A DNA stretch of 64,000 nucleotides from Grimontia indica (GTDB lineage: Bacteria > Pseudomonadota > Gammaproteobacteria > Enterobacterales > Vibrionaceae), in NCBI RefSeq assembly GCF_000333895.2, contig NZ_ANFM02000009.1, positions 1-64,000 of the forward strand. Reading direction: 5' to 3'. The notes beneath the pieces are model-generated. The model saw only the letters and a list, made by a program, of their open reading frames with translations. It was not told the DNA's origin and did not search any database. Position numbers and translations under genes: made by a program. Numbering within the stretch: the stretch's first letter is position 1; the number at the start of each line of letters is the position of its first letter. Shown here one piece after another: positions 52,876 through 61,253 of the stretch.

Positions 52876-53845
52876 TAAGAAATCCCTCTAGCTGAACTAC
52901 TTCCAACACGCATGCGCCAAACATTCCCCCGGCACCTGCGGCAACGGCCAGAAACCTTAGCGGCGTGGAGGCTGTCGGGTTTGTGCCGGCAAGACGATGT
53001 TTTTCAATCGCGTCACTCAGGTTGATCACCATGTCATTGCAGAAGCAGTGCCCCTCGGTCTGGATATTGCGCGCAAAGAGCTTCTCTTCCGCTACATCGA
53101 GCGATTGGCAGAGAAAGCGCCATGACTTGATATTGATGTTGTGAGGCAGGATATGGTCGACCTCCTCCAGCGTGACGCCTGCTCTTTCAAGCGCAGAGTG
53201 GATGACCTGATGCATATTGCTGCGATAGCTGTCTTCGTAGGCTTTAGTTTCTGAACCTTCGCCCCAGATGCCGCGGGAAAAACGTCTGTCGTAGTGCATA
53301 TGCACACTGCTGACGCGGATTTTTGGCGTGTCTGTCTGGGTCAAAAACAAACTGGTACTGCTGTCCCCTTGAACAGAGAGCCCACGAGTGATCCGCATTT
53401 CTTTACTAAAAGCCAATTCTCCGTTGTGAATGGCAACCTGATGTTCCGACTGTGTTCGGAACAGGAGATCAAGCTGCTTGAACAGTGATACACAGCGATT
53501 GGCATTGCCCGAACCCAAAGGGGTCAGGTTGTGGATGCGAGCTAATTTTCGGTCTAATGAAAGCCCAAAGCGCGTGCGTCTCGCGCCCGTGTTCGCACTT
53601 CGCAGCAGTGACGGGTTAACCGATTCGCTGCGAGAAACCAGAGGTAGCAGAATATCGTCGGTCGATGTGCCTTCTGGCAACACATTGACGGACTCTATTC
53701 CCATCATCTTTTTCAGGATATGGGCATTGAATGATGAGCAATGCACGGCTTCATGTTCTTCAATCAGCACCAATCTATGCTCTGGACGAATCACCCGGAT
53801 TGCATCGATAGAGAGCGCTTTAGACGGTATCGTTACAGATGTCAT
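52856..53845 (-). CDS. KAS III-like enzyme B (probable acyltransferase)
   Basis: 329 residues. Cys118 (NANRCVSL), His235 (LPHNINIKSW) and GHCFCND (265-271) repeat the same signature as enzymes A and C, with the Asp again exactly 36 residues after the His. The GN motif of condensing KAS III is lacking. DSSTSLFLTQ precedes it as in KAS III. Forms a pair with AMP ligase 2; one member may load the carrier and the other transfer the acyl group (inference). Overlaps its neighbours by 4 and 20 bases. Confidence 0.75.
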   Translation of the reverse strand: MTSVTIPSKALSIDAIRVIRPEHRLVLIEEHEAVHCSSFNAHILKKMMGIESVNVLPEGTSTDDILLPLVSRSESVNPSLLRSANTGARRTRFGLSLDRKLARIHNLTPLGSGNANRCVSLFKQLDLLFRTQSEHQVAIHNGELAFSKEMRITRGLSVQGDSSTSLFLTQTDTPKIRVSSVHMHYDRRFSRGIWGEGSETKAYEDSYRSNMHQVIHSALERAGVTLEEVDHILPHNINIKSWRFLCQSLDVAEEKLFARNIQTEGHCFCNDMVINLSDAIEKHRLAGTNPTASTPLRFLAVAAGAGGMFGACVLEVVQLEGFLNERQAI

Positions 53846-55395
53846 GACACCACCTCTGCGTTGACCTGCTGGAAGAGAGATTTGTGGTCCACCTTCATAT
53901 TTTTATTGAGTGGGATCGGACCGATATTGATTTTGAGTGGCAGGGCATAACTGGGTAACACAGTTGCGAGTTGATGCCGGATGTCGACTTCATTCAATCC
54001 CTCGCCTGAAATAAACAAGACGATGCCAACGGTGGTGCCGTTAGTAGAGTTTTTCTCCACGACCGCGAGGTTTGAACAAGGTATGGCTTGTCTAATCAGG
54101 TGTAGAATTTCATTCTTCTGTATGCGATGACCGCGGATCTGTAACTGATCATCTGCGCGGCCCAGGTAGTGGTTAGGCTTGCCGGGTGAGAGCTCGACAA
54201 TGTCACCGGTGCGGTATAGAAGTTGTCCTGACTGCGGTTCTTCTACCAGTTTGTCACGGCAGAGCTTACCATCACGGAAATAACCATCGAAAACCTGGGC
54301 ACCACCAACAAGCAGTTCGCCATGCCCTTCCTCTGAAATATGACCTTCACTCAGGACATAGAATGTCGTGTTATCCCAGGCGTTACCTATCGTGAGAACG
54401 CCATTTAGCACGTCATCATCACTTGGGCGGGTGACCTCTTTCCCTGATACCGATACAGTGCATTCTGTTGGGCCGTAGAGATTAAAAATACGACTGTTAG
54501 GTGCAAGGTCTCGCCATGCTTGCTGAATGACCATTGGGAATGCTTCACCGCAGATCATTGTTTTACGAATGCTGTTGAAGCGATGATTGCCGAATTTTTT
54601 TAACTGATTCAGATGGTTGATAAATGAAGGGACACACGACCAGAAGCTAATTTGGTGTTTATCGACAAAATTCTCAACGGTAGCTGGACTGAGAAGATCC
54701 GACTTCTCCGCAACACATAAACAGGCGTGATTGTGGATAGGTACATAGAGCTCGTGAATGTTGAAGTCGAAACAAACATCGTGAATGACTGAAAAACGAT
54801 CGGTTCGATGGATGTTGAAAAAGCGTGTCGCGGCACTGAGGTATGCCTGCAGATTGTCGCTTTTTATCGGCACAGATTTAGGTACCCCAGTGGAACCGGA
54901 AGTGGACAGGATGTAAACACAATCCTCTAGCTGGAAAGGGTTTTTACCCGTGTTATCTGGCCGTTCCTTTGTTGTGTAGTTGAAGTCCGTATCACAAACC
55001 AGTGTCAGTGCGGCACGCTCAGAAATGGCAGACAGCTCTGATGCAGTTTCTGCGTCGGTAAGCAGCAAAAACGCCTGCCATTTCCCTGCTTTTGCTTCTG
55101 CACGTTCAAAAGGCTCGTTCAGTGAAATGGGCTCGTAGGTAATGCCTTCAATTCCCATCAAAAGGTTAAATAGATTGCTGAAAAAGGGTGAACGGGAGCA
55201 AGTGATAACAGGCACGTTAGGTTTCAAGTGGCCCGCTTCTTCAAGCAATACCTTCAACGCTGTCGACAGATCCAGAAGTTGGCGGTAGCTGATCTCCAAG
55301 TGTCGAAAACGTACTGCTGCAGCATCACCATAATGCGCCAGATTATCCTCGATAGTTTGGCGCAGAGGTGCGGTGTTTGGGGTGATATCAGTCAT
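53842..55395 (-). CDS. Aminoacyl/acyl-AMP ligase 1 (NRPS adenylation-like)
   Basis: 517 residues from ATG 55395 (AAGG upstream); the longer frame overlaps the previous gene without an RBS. STSGSTGVPKSVPIK (A3), LYGPTECTVSV (A5), YRTGDIVEL (A7), LGRADDQLQIRGHRI (A8) and a variant A10 (NKNMKVDHKSL, Lys kept, Gly replaced by Met). Activates an acid as AMP ester, probably for loading on the cluster carrier protein. Pairs with KAS-like enzyme A, overlapping it by eight bases. Confidence 0.86.
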   Translation of the reverse strand: MTDITPNTAPLRQTIEDNLAHYGDAAAVRFRHLEISYRQLLDLSTALKVLLEEAGHLKPNVPVITCSRSPFFSNLFNLLMGIEGITYEPISLNEPFERAEAKAGKWQAFLLLTDAETASELSAISERAALTLVCDTDFNYTTKERPDNTGKNPFQLEDCVYILSTSGSTGVPKSVPIKSDNLQAYLSAATRFFNIHRTDRFSVIHDVCFDFNIHELYVPIHNHACLCVAEKSDLLSPATVENFVDKHQISFWSCVPSFINHLNQLKKFGNHRFNSIRKTMICGEAFPMVIQQAWRDLAPNSRIFNLYGPTECTVSVSGKEVTRPSDDDVLNGVLTIGNAWDNTTFYVLSEGHISEEGHGELLVGGAQVFDGYFRDGKLCRDKLVEEPQSGQLLYRTGDIVELSPGKPNHYLGRADDQLQIRGHRIQKNEILHLIRQAIPCSNLAVVEKNSTNGTTVGIVLFISGEGLNEVDIRHQLATVLPSYALPLKINIGPIPLNKNMKVDHKSLFQQVNAEVVS

Positions 55396-56335
55396 GGAAA
55401 AATTCCTTATCGGCTTCATTGCGCTTTAAGGTGACGCTGGAGAAAAAGCCGCCAACTCCTGCGGTAACGCAGAGAAAGAAATCAGGTGCGTGAGCAAAAT
55501 CCGCGTCATCGGAGACGGTGAGTTGTTCCAACAGCTTAAGGTTGATGAACGCGTCGCTGCCGTAACAGTGGCCATGGTCAGAGACGCCACCGGTGAAGAA
55601 TGTCAGTTGAGGGTTAGCTAGCTTCTTTTCAATAGCATTCCAGGTGTACACATTGACGTTATGCGGCACGACTGCAATTCGCGCTTCCGGATTTGTATTG
55701 ATGGCTGCCAATGCCGATTCGATCAGAGCGACGATACGGTCTTTATAAGTTTTCTCGTAAACAGAGTGGCTATCAGACTCTTCCCAGGCTCCTCCGAAAT
55801 GGGCGGGGTAAACCTGTGATTGATAGTCGACAAATTGGTAGTTGCCGGATGTGGCATCAAGACTGACCGCGCTTCTAGCATCGCCTGTGACGGTAGAGCC
55901 GGGAATGTCTTTTAGGATAGAAGTAAAGCCCGTGTCGCAAGTGACTATGACCTGTTTGCTTTCTTGCTGCCGGCGACGATAAAGGTCGATCACTTTAAAT
56001 GTCGAGGCACAATTACTGGCCGTCGAGCCAAACAAAGCGCCTTTACCTTCACTAACACGGTTTAACTTACGAAGGCACGATTGGCCGAAGGGATAAACCT
56101 CTTGGCCAGTATGTGTATAGGCAAGGTAGGTTGAGCCTTTCAGTGCCGGCTGGTGGCAAAAATCATCCTGAAACAGGTACTGAGAGGGTGATTTGCGAGA
56201 CACCGGCGTTTGGCTTATCCGGAATATCTTTTTGATGATGCCGACGTAGCCGTTGTCATAGCCGAGCTCTGAAAGCGTCGTTTCAACGGGCTCCCTGAGC
56301 TCTGCAGTGTCCGACCAATAATTTAAGTGGGTCAT
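55388..56335 (-). CDS. KAS III-like enzyme A (probable acyltransferase)
   Basis: 315 residues, first gene of the upstream biosynthetic operon. Cys109 (TASNCASTF), His225 (VPHNVNVYTW) and GHCYGSD (255-261), the shared signature of this trio, with the Asp 36 residues after the His. Standard KAS III Asn is missing. The start is 60 bases from lux-box-like site A. All three KAS-like enzymes differ enough in length and flanks to be old duplicates rather than a recent tandem copy. Confidence 0.76.
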   Translation of the reverse strand: MTHLNYWSDTAELREPVETTLSELGYDNGYVGIIKKIFRISQTPVSRKSPSQYLFQDDFCHQPALKGSTYLAYTHTGQEVYPFGQSCLRKLNRVSEGKGALFGSTASNCASTFKVIDLYRRRQQESKQVIVTCDTGFTSILKDIPGSTVTGDARSAVSLDATSGNYQFVDYQSQVYPAHFGGAWEESDSHSVYEKTYKDRIVALIESALAAINTNPEARIAVVPHNVNVYTWNAIEKKLANPQLTFFTGGVSDHGHCYGSDAFINLKLLEQLTVSDDADFAHAPDFFLCVTAGVGGFFSSVTLKRNEADKEFFHD

Positions 56336-56395
56336 AATGCCAATCCGTTTGCTGACTTATGGCTATCATTGTTGTCCCTCTATCCCCATTCACCC

Positions 56396-56415
56396 AGCTG
56401 TCAGTTCTGACAGTT
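56396..56415. promoter_or_regulatory. Lux-box-like site A between divergent biosynthetic operons
   Basis: AGCTGTCAGTTCTGACAGTT: a CTG-N10-CAG palindrome with perfect arms CTGTCAG / CTGACAG, matching the V. fischeri lux box at 13 of 20 positions by my count. It lies 60 bases from the KAS-like gene start (minus strand) and 62 bases from the ATG at 56478 (plus strand), so one site could activate both operons. Confidence 0.72.
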
Positions 56416-56477
56416 AGCCCCCAGAGAAAGCTGTGACATGGTTAATGAAGCTTCCCGACAAACGAAATGGAGGAAAT

Positions 56478-56846
56478 ATGTTTCGGAAGATGTTGCACGC
56501 ATTGATCATGGCGGCAGTGATGTTGGTATCGCCCCTGACCTTCGCCAAATCAGACTTCAGCCAAGCGGAAATTCGCACGTTGATTAACGGCCATGAGCTC
56601 TCTGGCAGCCCTTGGGTTTTTGAGGAAAGTGATGAAATCAATCACTTTAAATTCTTGCGCGAAGAGCGGAATCAGGAGTATCTGGAGTATTTTGTCTATA
56701 TGAGCCTTCGTGCTGAGAAGGCTTGTCATAACGTGTTGAGTCTCATCACCATCAACATGAACAGTGATGAAGTTGAAGCTGTGGATATGGTGCACCATGC
56801 CCCTGCGCCACGCTGTCTCACATATACAGAGTTCAAAAACCCATAA
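56478..56846 (+). CDS. Small periplasmic protein of the biosynthetic cluster (unknown)
   Basis: 122 residues from ATG 56478 (GGAGG six bases upstream); a longer frame from 56433 lacks an RBS. Clear signal peptide (MFRKMLHALIMAAVMLVSPLTFA). The mature part is ~100 residues with two Cys (KACHNVL and PRCLTY) likely forming a disulfide. Family not recognised. It heads the plus-strand operon with the decarboxylase and is placed to respond to lux-box site A. Could be a product-binding or immunity protein (inference). Confidence 0.65.
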   Translation: MFRKMLHALIMAAVMLVSPLTFAKSDFSQAEIRTLINGHELSGSPWVFEESDEINHFKFLREERNQEYLEYFVYMSLRAEKACHNVLSLITINMNSDEVEAVDMVHHAPAPRCLTYTEFKNP

Positions 56847-56857
56847 GAGGATGGCGT

Positions 56858-58174
56858 GTGATGTCTCAACAATTTTCTGTACCGCAAACACCGTTCTATG
56901 TGTATTCGCAGTCGACAATCCAACATCAGTGTCAGCGGTTAAAGCGGGCGGTGTTGCCGGATGTTTCTACCGTTTTATATTCTCTGAAAGCCAATCCAAA
57001 TCCAGCTTTGGTTAATACCATCGTGGAGGAGGGGATGGGCTGTGATGTGAGCAGTGCATTTGAGTTGGATGTTGCTCTTTCCAGTGGGGTAAACCCCGAG
57101 AATATCGGCTGTGTTGGCCCCTACAAATCAACACGGCTACTGACGATGTGCGTGAAGAACAACATTGCTTTTGTGGCTGTTGAAAGTATTGAAGAATTGC
57201 TGGAATTGGCGGCGCTACGAAAGGAACATCAGTCAGACACGGCCATTCTGTTGCGACTTAATCCTGATATTGATATTTCGGGTGGCTCAATGAAGATGGG
57301 AGGTGCGGCGTCTCAGTTTGGTATCGCCGAATCAGAGTTTGAAGGTGTCCTGTCACTAGCACGTGAGCGTCAGATTCATATCCATGGTGTGCATGTTTAC
57401 GCCACAACACGTGTGCTTGATCCGGATAGTTTTCTCGCCAACTTTTCTTCGCTTTGCGAATATCTGGCAGCGCTTCCTGAGCGGTTTAGGCTCAAGCTGG
57501 AGTGGCTCAATGTTGGGGGAGGGTTTGGGATTCCCTATTACAAGGGCGAACAGTCTTTGTGTCTTGAAGCGATTCAAGAAGAGCTTTTGAACCTACAACA
57601 TGCTCTGGTGAAAAGGACGGGAGTAAGGCGTCTTTTCTTTGAAAGTGGCCGCTTTATTGTTGGAGAGGCGGGGAAAGCTGTTGTACAGGTGAAGTCAATC
57701 AAGCAATCCATGAATAAAACCTATGCCATTTGTGATGGTGGCTACAACTTGTTCCACGGTGCTACAGCCTTTGCGAACTTGATGCGAAAGCCTTACTTCA
57801 TCAGTAAAGTAGACCCCGAAAACCTCAATATTCTGTCCGAATTACCGCTTCCTGAGCGGGATGTTAACGGTGAGGTGTATACCCTTGTTGGCCCACTTTG
57901 CACACCGTCAGACATCATTGCCGATAAGTATGTTTCTGAACCGCTCAATGCGGGCGACTATTTGGTTATCCATCAAGTGGGTGCTTATGCGATTACCAGT
58001 TCGCCTGGCCTGTTTATTGGTCACGGATTTCCCGCTGAGTACATGGCTACAGGGACGGACATTGTTCAAATCGGCAAGCAAGACTCTATTGAAGAAATGA
58101 AGCGACGATACGTCATTGAGGCGAAAAGAAATGAGCCTCAGCCCAGCACTTACAGTCAGTTGGAGGCTGTTTGA
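56858..58174 (+). CDS. Fold-III PLP-dependent amino-acid decarboxylase (LysA/BtrK-like)
   Basis: 438 residues; GTG 56858 or ATG 56861. PLP-lysine is K44 in YSLKANPNP, with the family marks EEGMGCDVSS, LNVGGGFG and FESGRFIVGEAG, and the second active-site Cys in VGPLCTPSD. Fold III decarboxylases act on diaminopimelate, ornithine or arginine; the BtrK subgroup in natural-product clusters decarboxylates an amino acid held on a carrier protein. With a dedicated ACP in the cluster, a carrier-bound or free amine precursor is plausible. Twelve bases after the previous gene; followed by a terminator. Confidence 0.82.
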   Translation: MMSQQFSVPQTPFYVYSQSTIQHQCQRLKRAVLPDVSTVLYSLKANPNPALVNTIVEEGMGCDVSSAFELDVALSSGVNPENIGCVGPYKSTRLLTMCVKNNIAFVAVESIEELLELAALRKEHQSDTAILLRLNPDIDISGGSMKMGGAASQFGIAESEFEGVLSLARERQIHIHGVHVYATTRVLDPDSFLANFSSLCEYLAALPERFRLKLEWLNVGGGFGIPYYKGEQSLCLEAIQEELLNLQHALVKRTGVRRLFFESGRFIVGEAGKAVVQVKSIKQSMNKTYAICDGGYNLFHGATAFANLMRKPYFISKVDPENLNILSELPLPERDVNGEVYTLVGPLCTPSDIIADKYVSEPLNAGDYLVIHQVGAYAITSSPGLFIGHGFPAEYMATGTDIVQIGKQDSIEEMKRRYVIEAKRNEPQPSTYSQLEAV

Positions 58175-58199
58175 AGTCGCGTCGCAACGAAGCAAAAGT

Positions 58200-58234
58200 A
58201 AGCAAAAGAGAAATTATCAACTTCTCTTTTGCTT
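58200..58234 (+). terminator. Intrinsic terminator with 13-bp stem
   Basis: AAGCAAAAGAGAA (58200-58212) and TTCTCTTTTGCTT (58222-58234) are perfect inverted repeats. A- and T-rich arms allow use from both sides: it ends the decarboxylase operon and perhaps the convergent luxR gene. Confidence 0.8.
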
Positions 58235-58272
58235 AAATTCTACCGTCGTTTCTTAGGGTCAATAGTTCCTGG

Positions 58273-59013
58273 TCATAAGTTGGGCTTCAGCAGTCCTTTT
58301 TTGATAGCCAGTGCAACTGCATGTTGACGGTTGGATGCGTCAAGTTTCTTGGTACAGTTGTTGAGGTGGAACAATACGGTGCGTTCAGATACATCGATGA
58401 TCTTTGATATTTCCCATGCCGTCTTACCTTCACTTGCCCAGAAAAGACAGTCAGTCTCCCGTTGAGTTAGTGTGGCTTCACCTTTCCCTTTCTCCTTCAC
58501 TTTCAGCAGCATGTAACACTCAAGGAGGTGTGTTGCCAAGGTGTGCGCGAAAGGAATAGCGGCGTTCAGTTTGTCACAATGGTTATCTTCATCCCCTATT
58601 GCCATGCTCAGAAGGACAAAATCACCCGACGCTGACTTGATAGGAACGGTAAACCCATTATGGAGTCCGTGCTCTTTGGCGGCACGCATCAGTTCCTGTT
58701 GTTTGGGATCTTGAAATTCTTCACGTTGGACAAGGGAATCCCAACGGATGGGAGACTGTTGGGTCATGATGTAGCTGACAACAGGGTCAACCCGTTGACT
58801 GTTTTGCTTAAAATAAATATCTAACCAGGGTTTAGGGTAATTACTCAATACATGAATGACAGGAGCGTGGAGGGATATTTGCTCAATCACGCCAAATAAA
58901 TAAAAGGGTATTTCTACCAGTTCGCAAAACTCTTCGCAGAGCGTTTCTAGTTCTTGTGTATTTTTGATGTCACCTAGCTTATTGATGATGGCATACAGTT
59001 GTTGGGTGTCCAT
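58273..59013 (-). CDS. luxR: LuxR-family quorum-sensing regulator
   Basis: 246 residues. The N-terminal autoinducer-binding domain has the invariant set W63, Y67, D76, P77, W91 and G120, at the same spacings as TraR/LuxR (W57, D70, W85, G113). The C-terminal HTH begins LTQRETDCLFWASEGKTAWEISKI. Binds an acyl-homoserine lactone and activates transcription from lux boxes. It lies beside the biosynthetic cluster and 1.6 kb from luxI. Its own promoter region (59014-59389) has no convincing lux box. Confidence 0.92.
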   Translation of the reverse strand: MDTQQLYAIINKLGDIKNTQELETLCEEFCELVEIPFYLFGVIEQISLHAPVIHVLSNYPKPWLDIYFKQNSQRVDPVVSYIMTQQSPIRWDSLVQREEFQDPKQQELMRAAKEHGLHNGFTVPIKSASGDFVLLSMAIGDEDNHCDKLNAAIPFAHTLATHLLECYMLLKVKEKGKGEATLTQRETDCLFWASEGKTAWEISKIIDVSERTVLFHLNNCTKKLDASNRQHAVALAIKKGLLKPNL

Positions 59014-59389
59014 GATTGCCGTTTTCTCTTTCCATAATGCGTAGCCTGAGTAAAAAAATATTTAGACAAATAGAAAAAGCTGAACACCGCTCAGTCGATG
59101 GCCAGAAACTACCCTCTTATTTGTCTTTCTATTATCTTTTGCTGGCTTACAGCATGAATGACCTTAGCACTGTAGTTATCTAATTGACAAATTAGTAGAC
59201 AGTAAATTAGGCAGGAAAGAGTAAGGTGAGACTAAATTCACTAAAGCGAGAATGATAAATTGAGTTGAAGAAACGAATAAATTTAGCAACATGCATACAA
59301 TGTGATTTTTTCTTTAATATTTAATGTCGTACTCTTGAATTTCATTCTCAGTCATAGAGTTGATCGCACTAATTAAATGCTTTTTCACT
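59014..59389. other. 376-bp AT-rich intergenic region upstream of luxR
   Basis: Between the luxR start and the stop of the gene at 59390, both on the minus strand. AT-rich, no gene supported; a short minus-strand open frame begins just after the 59390 stop but has no family match. A GCTGAACACCGCTCAG palindrome lies near 59088-59103 but its spacing (N9) is wrong for a lux box. Confidence 0.4.
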
Positions 59390-60376
59390 TCAACTCTCTA
59401 TTCCGATCTCCCTACGCATTTTCACTAGTACACCAGAGTCAAAGCCTTGAGTAGAAATGACTTTCCAATGCCATAAGCTGGGTATCTTAGGTTCGGGATG
59501 ATTGGTTGAAGCGGGGTATTCAGCAAAGGAAGGAACACCTGTCAAAGCAACGTATAGGTTGCTTTCGTCGATGACGTTGGCATTGGCCAACTGGCAAAAA
59601 AAAGGGTATCCACAAAGTACAACCAGGACACTTTGACCGGCAGAAGCCAGCTTACTCTGCAAGGCTCTGAACGCTTCAACACTCTCTATTTCTATCGCAC
59701 AGCATTTGTCTTTTATGACGTCTAGATGGGCGTCAACCTGATAGAGTGTTTTCTCAACAGCCACAATCGTGTCTTTCGTGAGTGCGTGATACAAAGTACT
59801 TTTCGCACCAAAGCCAGATAGAAAATGCTCATAAGCCACTCCTTGGCCCATCGCATTTATAGAAACAAAGCACGTTGTCCATGGTCTTTGCTGGCTTTGA
59901 ATGGTGGCAGGCCCGAAGAAGAGCGACTCATTAGTCGCATCCAATTCAGGTTGGATGAGAGTGATGTCATCATGCTTAAAGGCTTCTACCCCCAATAAAT
60001 TGCTCAGAGTGGGAGATAGTGTCGGGTAGCAAACGGTTTCAACATTAAGTTCTTGAATAAAAGCGTTTAACTCACTCTTGCTGTAAGAGAATCGATGAGG
60101 AGGTGAGGAAATATAAAGTCTTTGCGTCGAAGAGGATTTAAGGGGCTTCTTCGGGGTGTTGAATACCGGGTCGCCCAAAAAGCCAGTGTGGCTTTGTATT
60201 AGTTGGTTTTTCTGAAAGAGCATCCAGGCAATGCCATTCCGGTTAGAGAGGGATTTTGCCTTGTTTATTGTAATGACGAGTTCATCCGGCATCACATTGG
60301 AATTCAAGGTTGAATCAACATTTTTTAATGTCATGAGATTACTGTTATCTGAGTTGTCCAAGTTAATTTCCTTCAA
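59390..60376 (-). CDS. Unknown protein between luxR and luxI
   Basis: 328 residues, no signal peptide or membrane helices. Family not recognised. The part around residues 35-130 (AWMLFQKNQLIQSHTGFLGD, then RLYISSPPHRF...YPTLSP) loosely recalls a deaminase fold in which HAE and PCxxC zinc ligands are missing; this is weak. Divergent from luxI, sharing its 281-bp promoter region with the lux-box-like site C. A quorum-linked role, such as tuning of the signal system or part of the pathway, is possible. Confidence 0.45.
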   Translation of the reverse strand: MKEINLDNSDNSNLMTLKNVDSTLNSNVMPDELVITINKAKSLSNRNGIAWMLFQKNQLIQSHTGFLGDPVFNTPKKPLKSSSTQRLYISSPPHRFSYSKSELNAFIQELNVETVCYPTLSPTLSNLLGVEAFKHDDITLIQPELDATNESLFFGPATIQSQQRPWTTCFVSINAMGQGVAYEHFLSGFGAKSTLYHALTKDTIVAVEKTLYQVDAHLDVIKDKCCAIEIESVEAFRALQSKLASAGQSVLVVLCGYPFFCQLANANVIDESNLYVALTGVPSFAEYPASTNHPEPKIPSLWHWKVISTQGFDSGVLVKMRREIGIES

Positions 60377-60553
60377 TGTCGAAACACAGACGCCAATTAA
60401 GTGAAAATTAAACGCCCGTTTGATAGATAAACGACACCCACATCCACAATAAGCAAACTATTGCAAATAATCTCCCTGTTATATGTGATAGGAAATTATA
60501 CAAGGCCCATTCAACTTATTTATTTTTCATGTATTTATTGATGCTCATAAAAT

Positions 60554-60573
60554 GACTGCTATTTTAGACAGCT
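60554..60573. promoter_or_regulatory. Lux-box-like site C upstream of luxI
   Basis: GACTGCTATTTTAGACAGCT: CTG-N10-CAG with flanking imperfect symmetry; weaker than sites A and B (9 of 20 against the V. fischeri box by my count). Its centre lies 95 bases before the luxI ATG, compatible with positive autoregulation. Confidence 0.45.
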
Positions 60574-60657
60574 TATCTAAAGAAATGCTCTGCAATAGCC
60601 TTTAACTCGTTCAGCAACGTTCGTTCAAAACAATGCCAACGGCTAAAGGATGAGACC

Positions 60658-61245
60658 ATGAACCAGCTAATTACTCTGACTCCAGAAACACGTTTTTCCA
60701 ATCAATCCGTGCTTAACGATATTTATCGCCTACGTCATCGCAGTTTCTTGGAACGTCTGGGGTGGGAAGTAAAATCTAATCAGAAAATGGAGTCTGACGA
60801 TTTTGATCGTTCCGGTGCCAGCCATATCGCACTAAAAGATGAGGAAGGAAAAATTGTGGGATGTTGGAGAGCGTTACCAACACAGCAGAGCTACATGCTA
60901 AAAGATGTGTTTCCGCAATTACTCCAGGGTGAAGCCGCTCCTGAGGAAGAGGGCGTATGGGAAATTTCGCGATTTACAACGGCGCGGGAGAGCTACACGG
61001 AAGCAAGCAATGGCTGGTTTGGCAATCATGCACTCACTTTGATTCGATCTTTTTATGACTTTGCCAAACAAAATGACATCCGTGCCTATGTCTTTGTAAC
61101 TACTGTGGGGTGTGAGCGCATGTTACGTTCTTTAGGGTTAAATATGCGTAGAATGGGAGAAGGCAAGTCTCTTCAGGTAGGAAAAGAACGTTCAGTAGCA
61201 CTTTGGTTGGATGTGGACGAGTCTTTGAACTTCAATCTAAATTGA
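60658..61245 (+). CDS. luxI: Acyl-homoserine-lactone synthase (LuxI family)
   Basis: 195 residues. All invariant LuxI residues are present: R26, F30, W36, D47, D50, R71, E102 and R105. It makes an AHL from S-adenosylmethionine and an acyl carrier protein or acyl-CoA. AAAGGATGAGACC precedes the ATG. The acyl chain cannot be predicted. Because the cluster has its own ACP and AMP ligases, an unusual acyl donor is possible. A hairpin terminator follows. Confidence 0.93.
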   Translation: MNQLITLTPETRFSNQSVLNDIYRLRHRSFLERLGWEVKSNQKMESDDFDRSGASHIALKDEEGKIVGCWRALPTQQSYMLKDVFPQLLQGEAAPEEEGVWEISRFTTARESYTEASNGWFGNHALTLIRSFYDFAKQNDIRAYVFVTTVGCERMLRSLGLNMRRMGEGKSLQVGKERSVALWLDVDESLNFNLN

Positions 61246-61253
61246 TTACAGAA

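Noticed and set aside
59088-59103. Possible fourth lux box upstream of luxR (CTGAACACCGCTCAG)
   Set aside because: Spacing between CTG and CAG is nine, not ten, and the flanks lack symmetry.
59310-59388. Short minus-strand open frame directly after the 59390 stop
   Set aside because: Fewer than 40 codons, GTG start, no family match; too weak to list as a gene.
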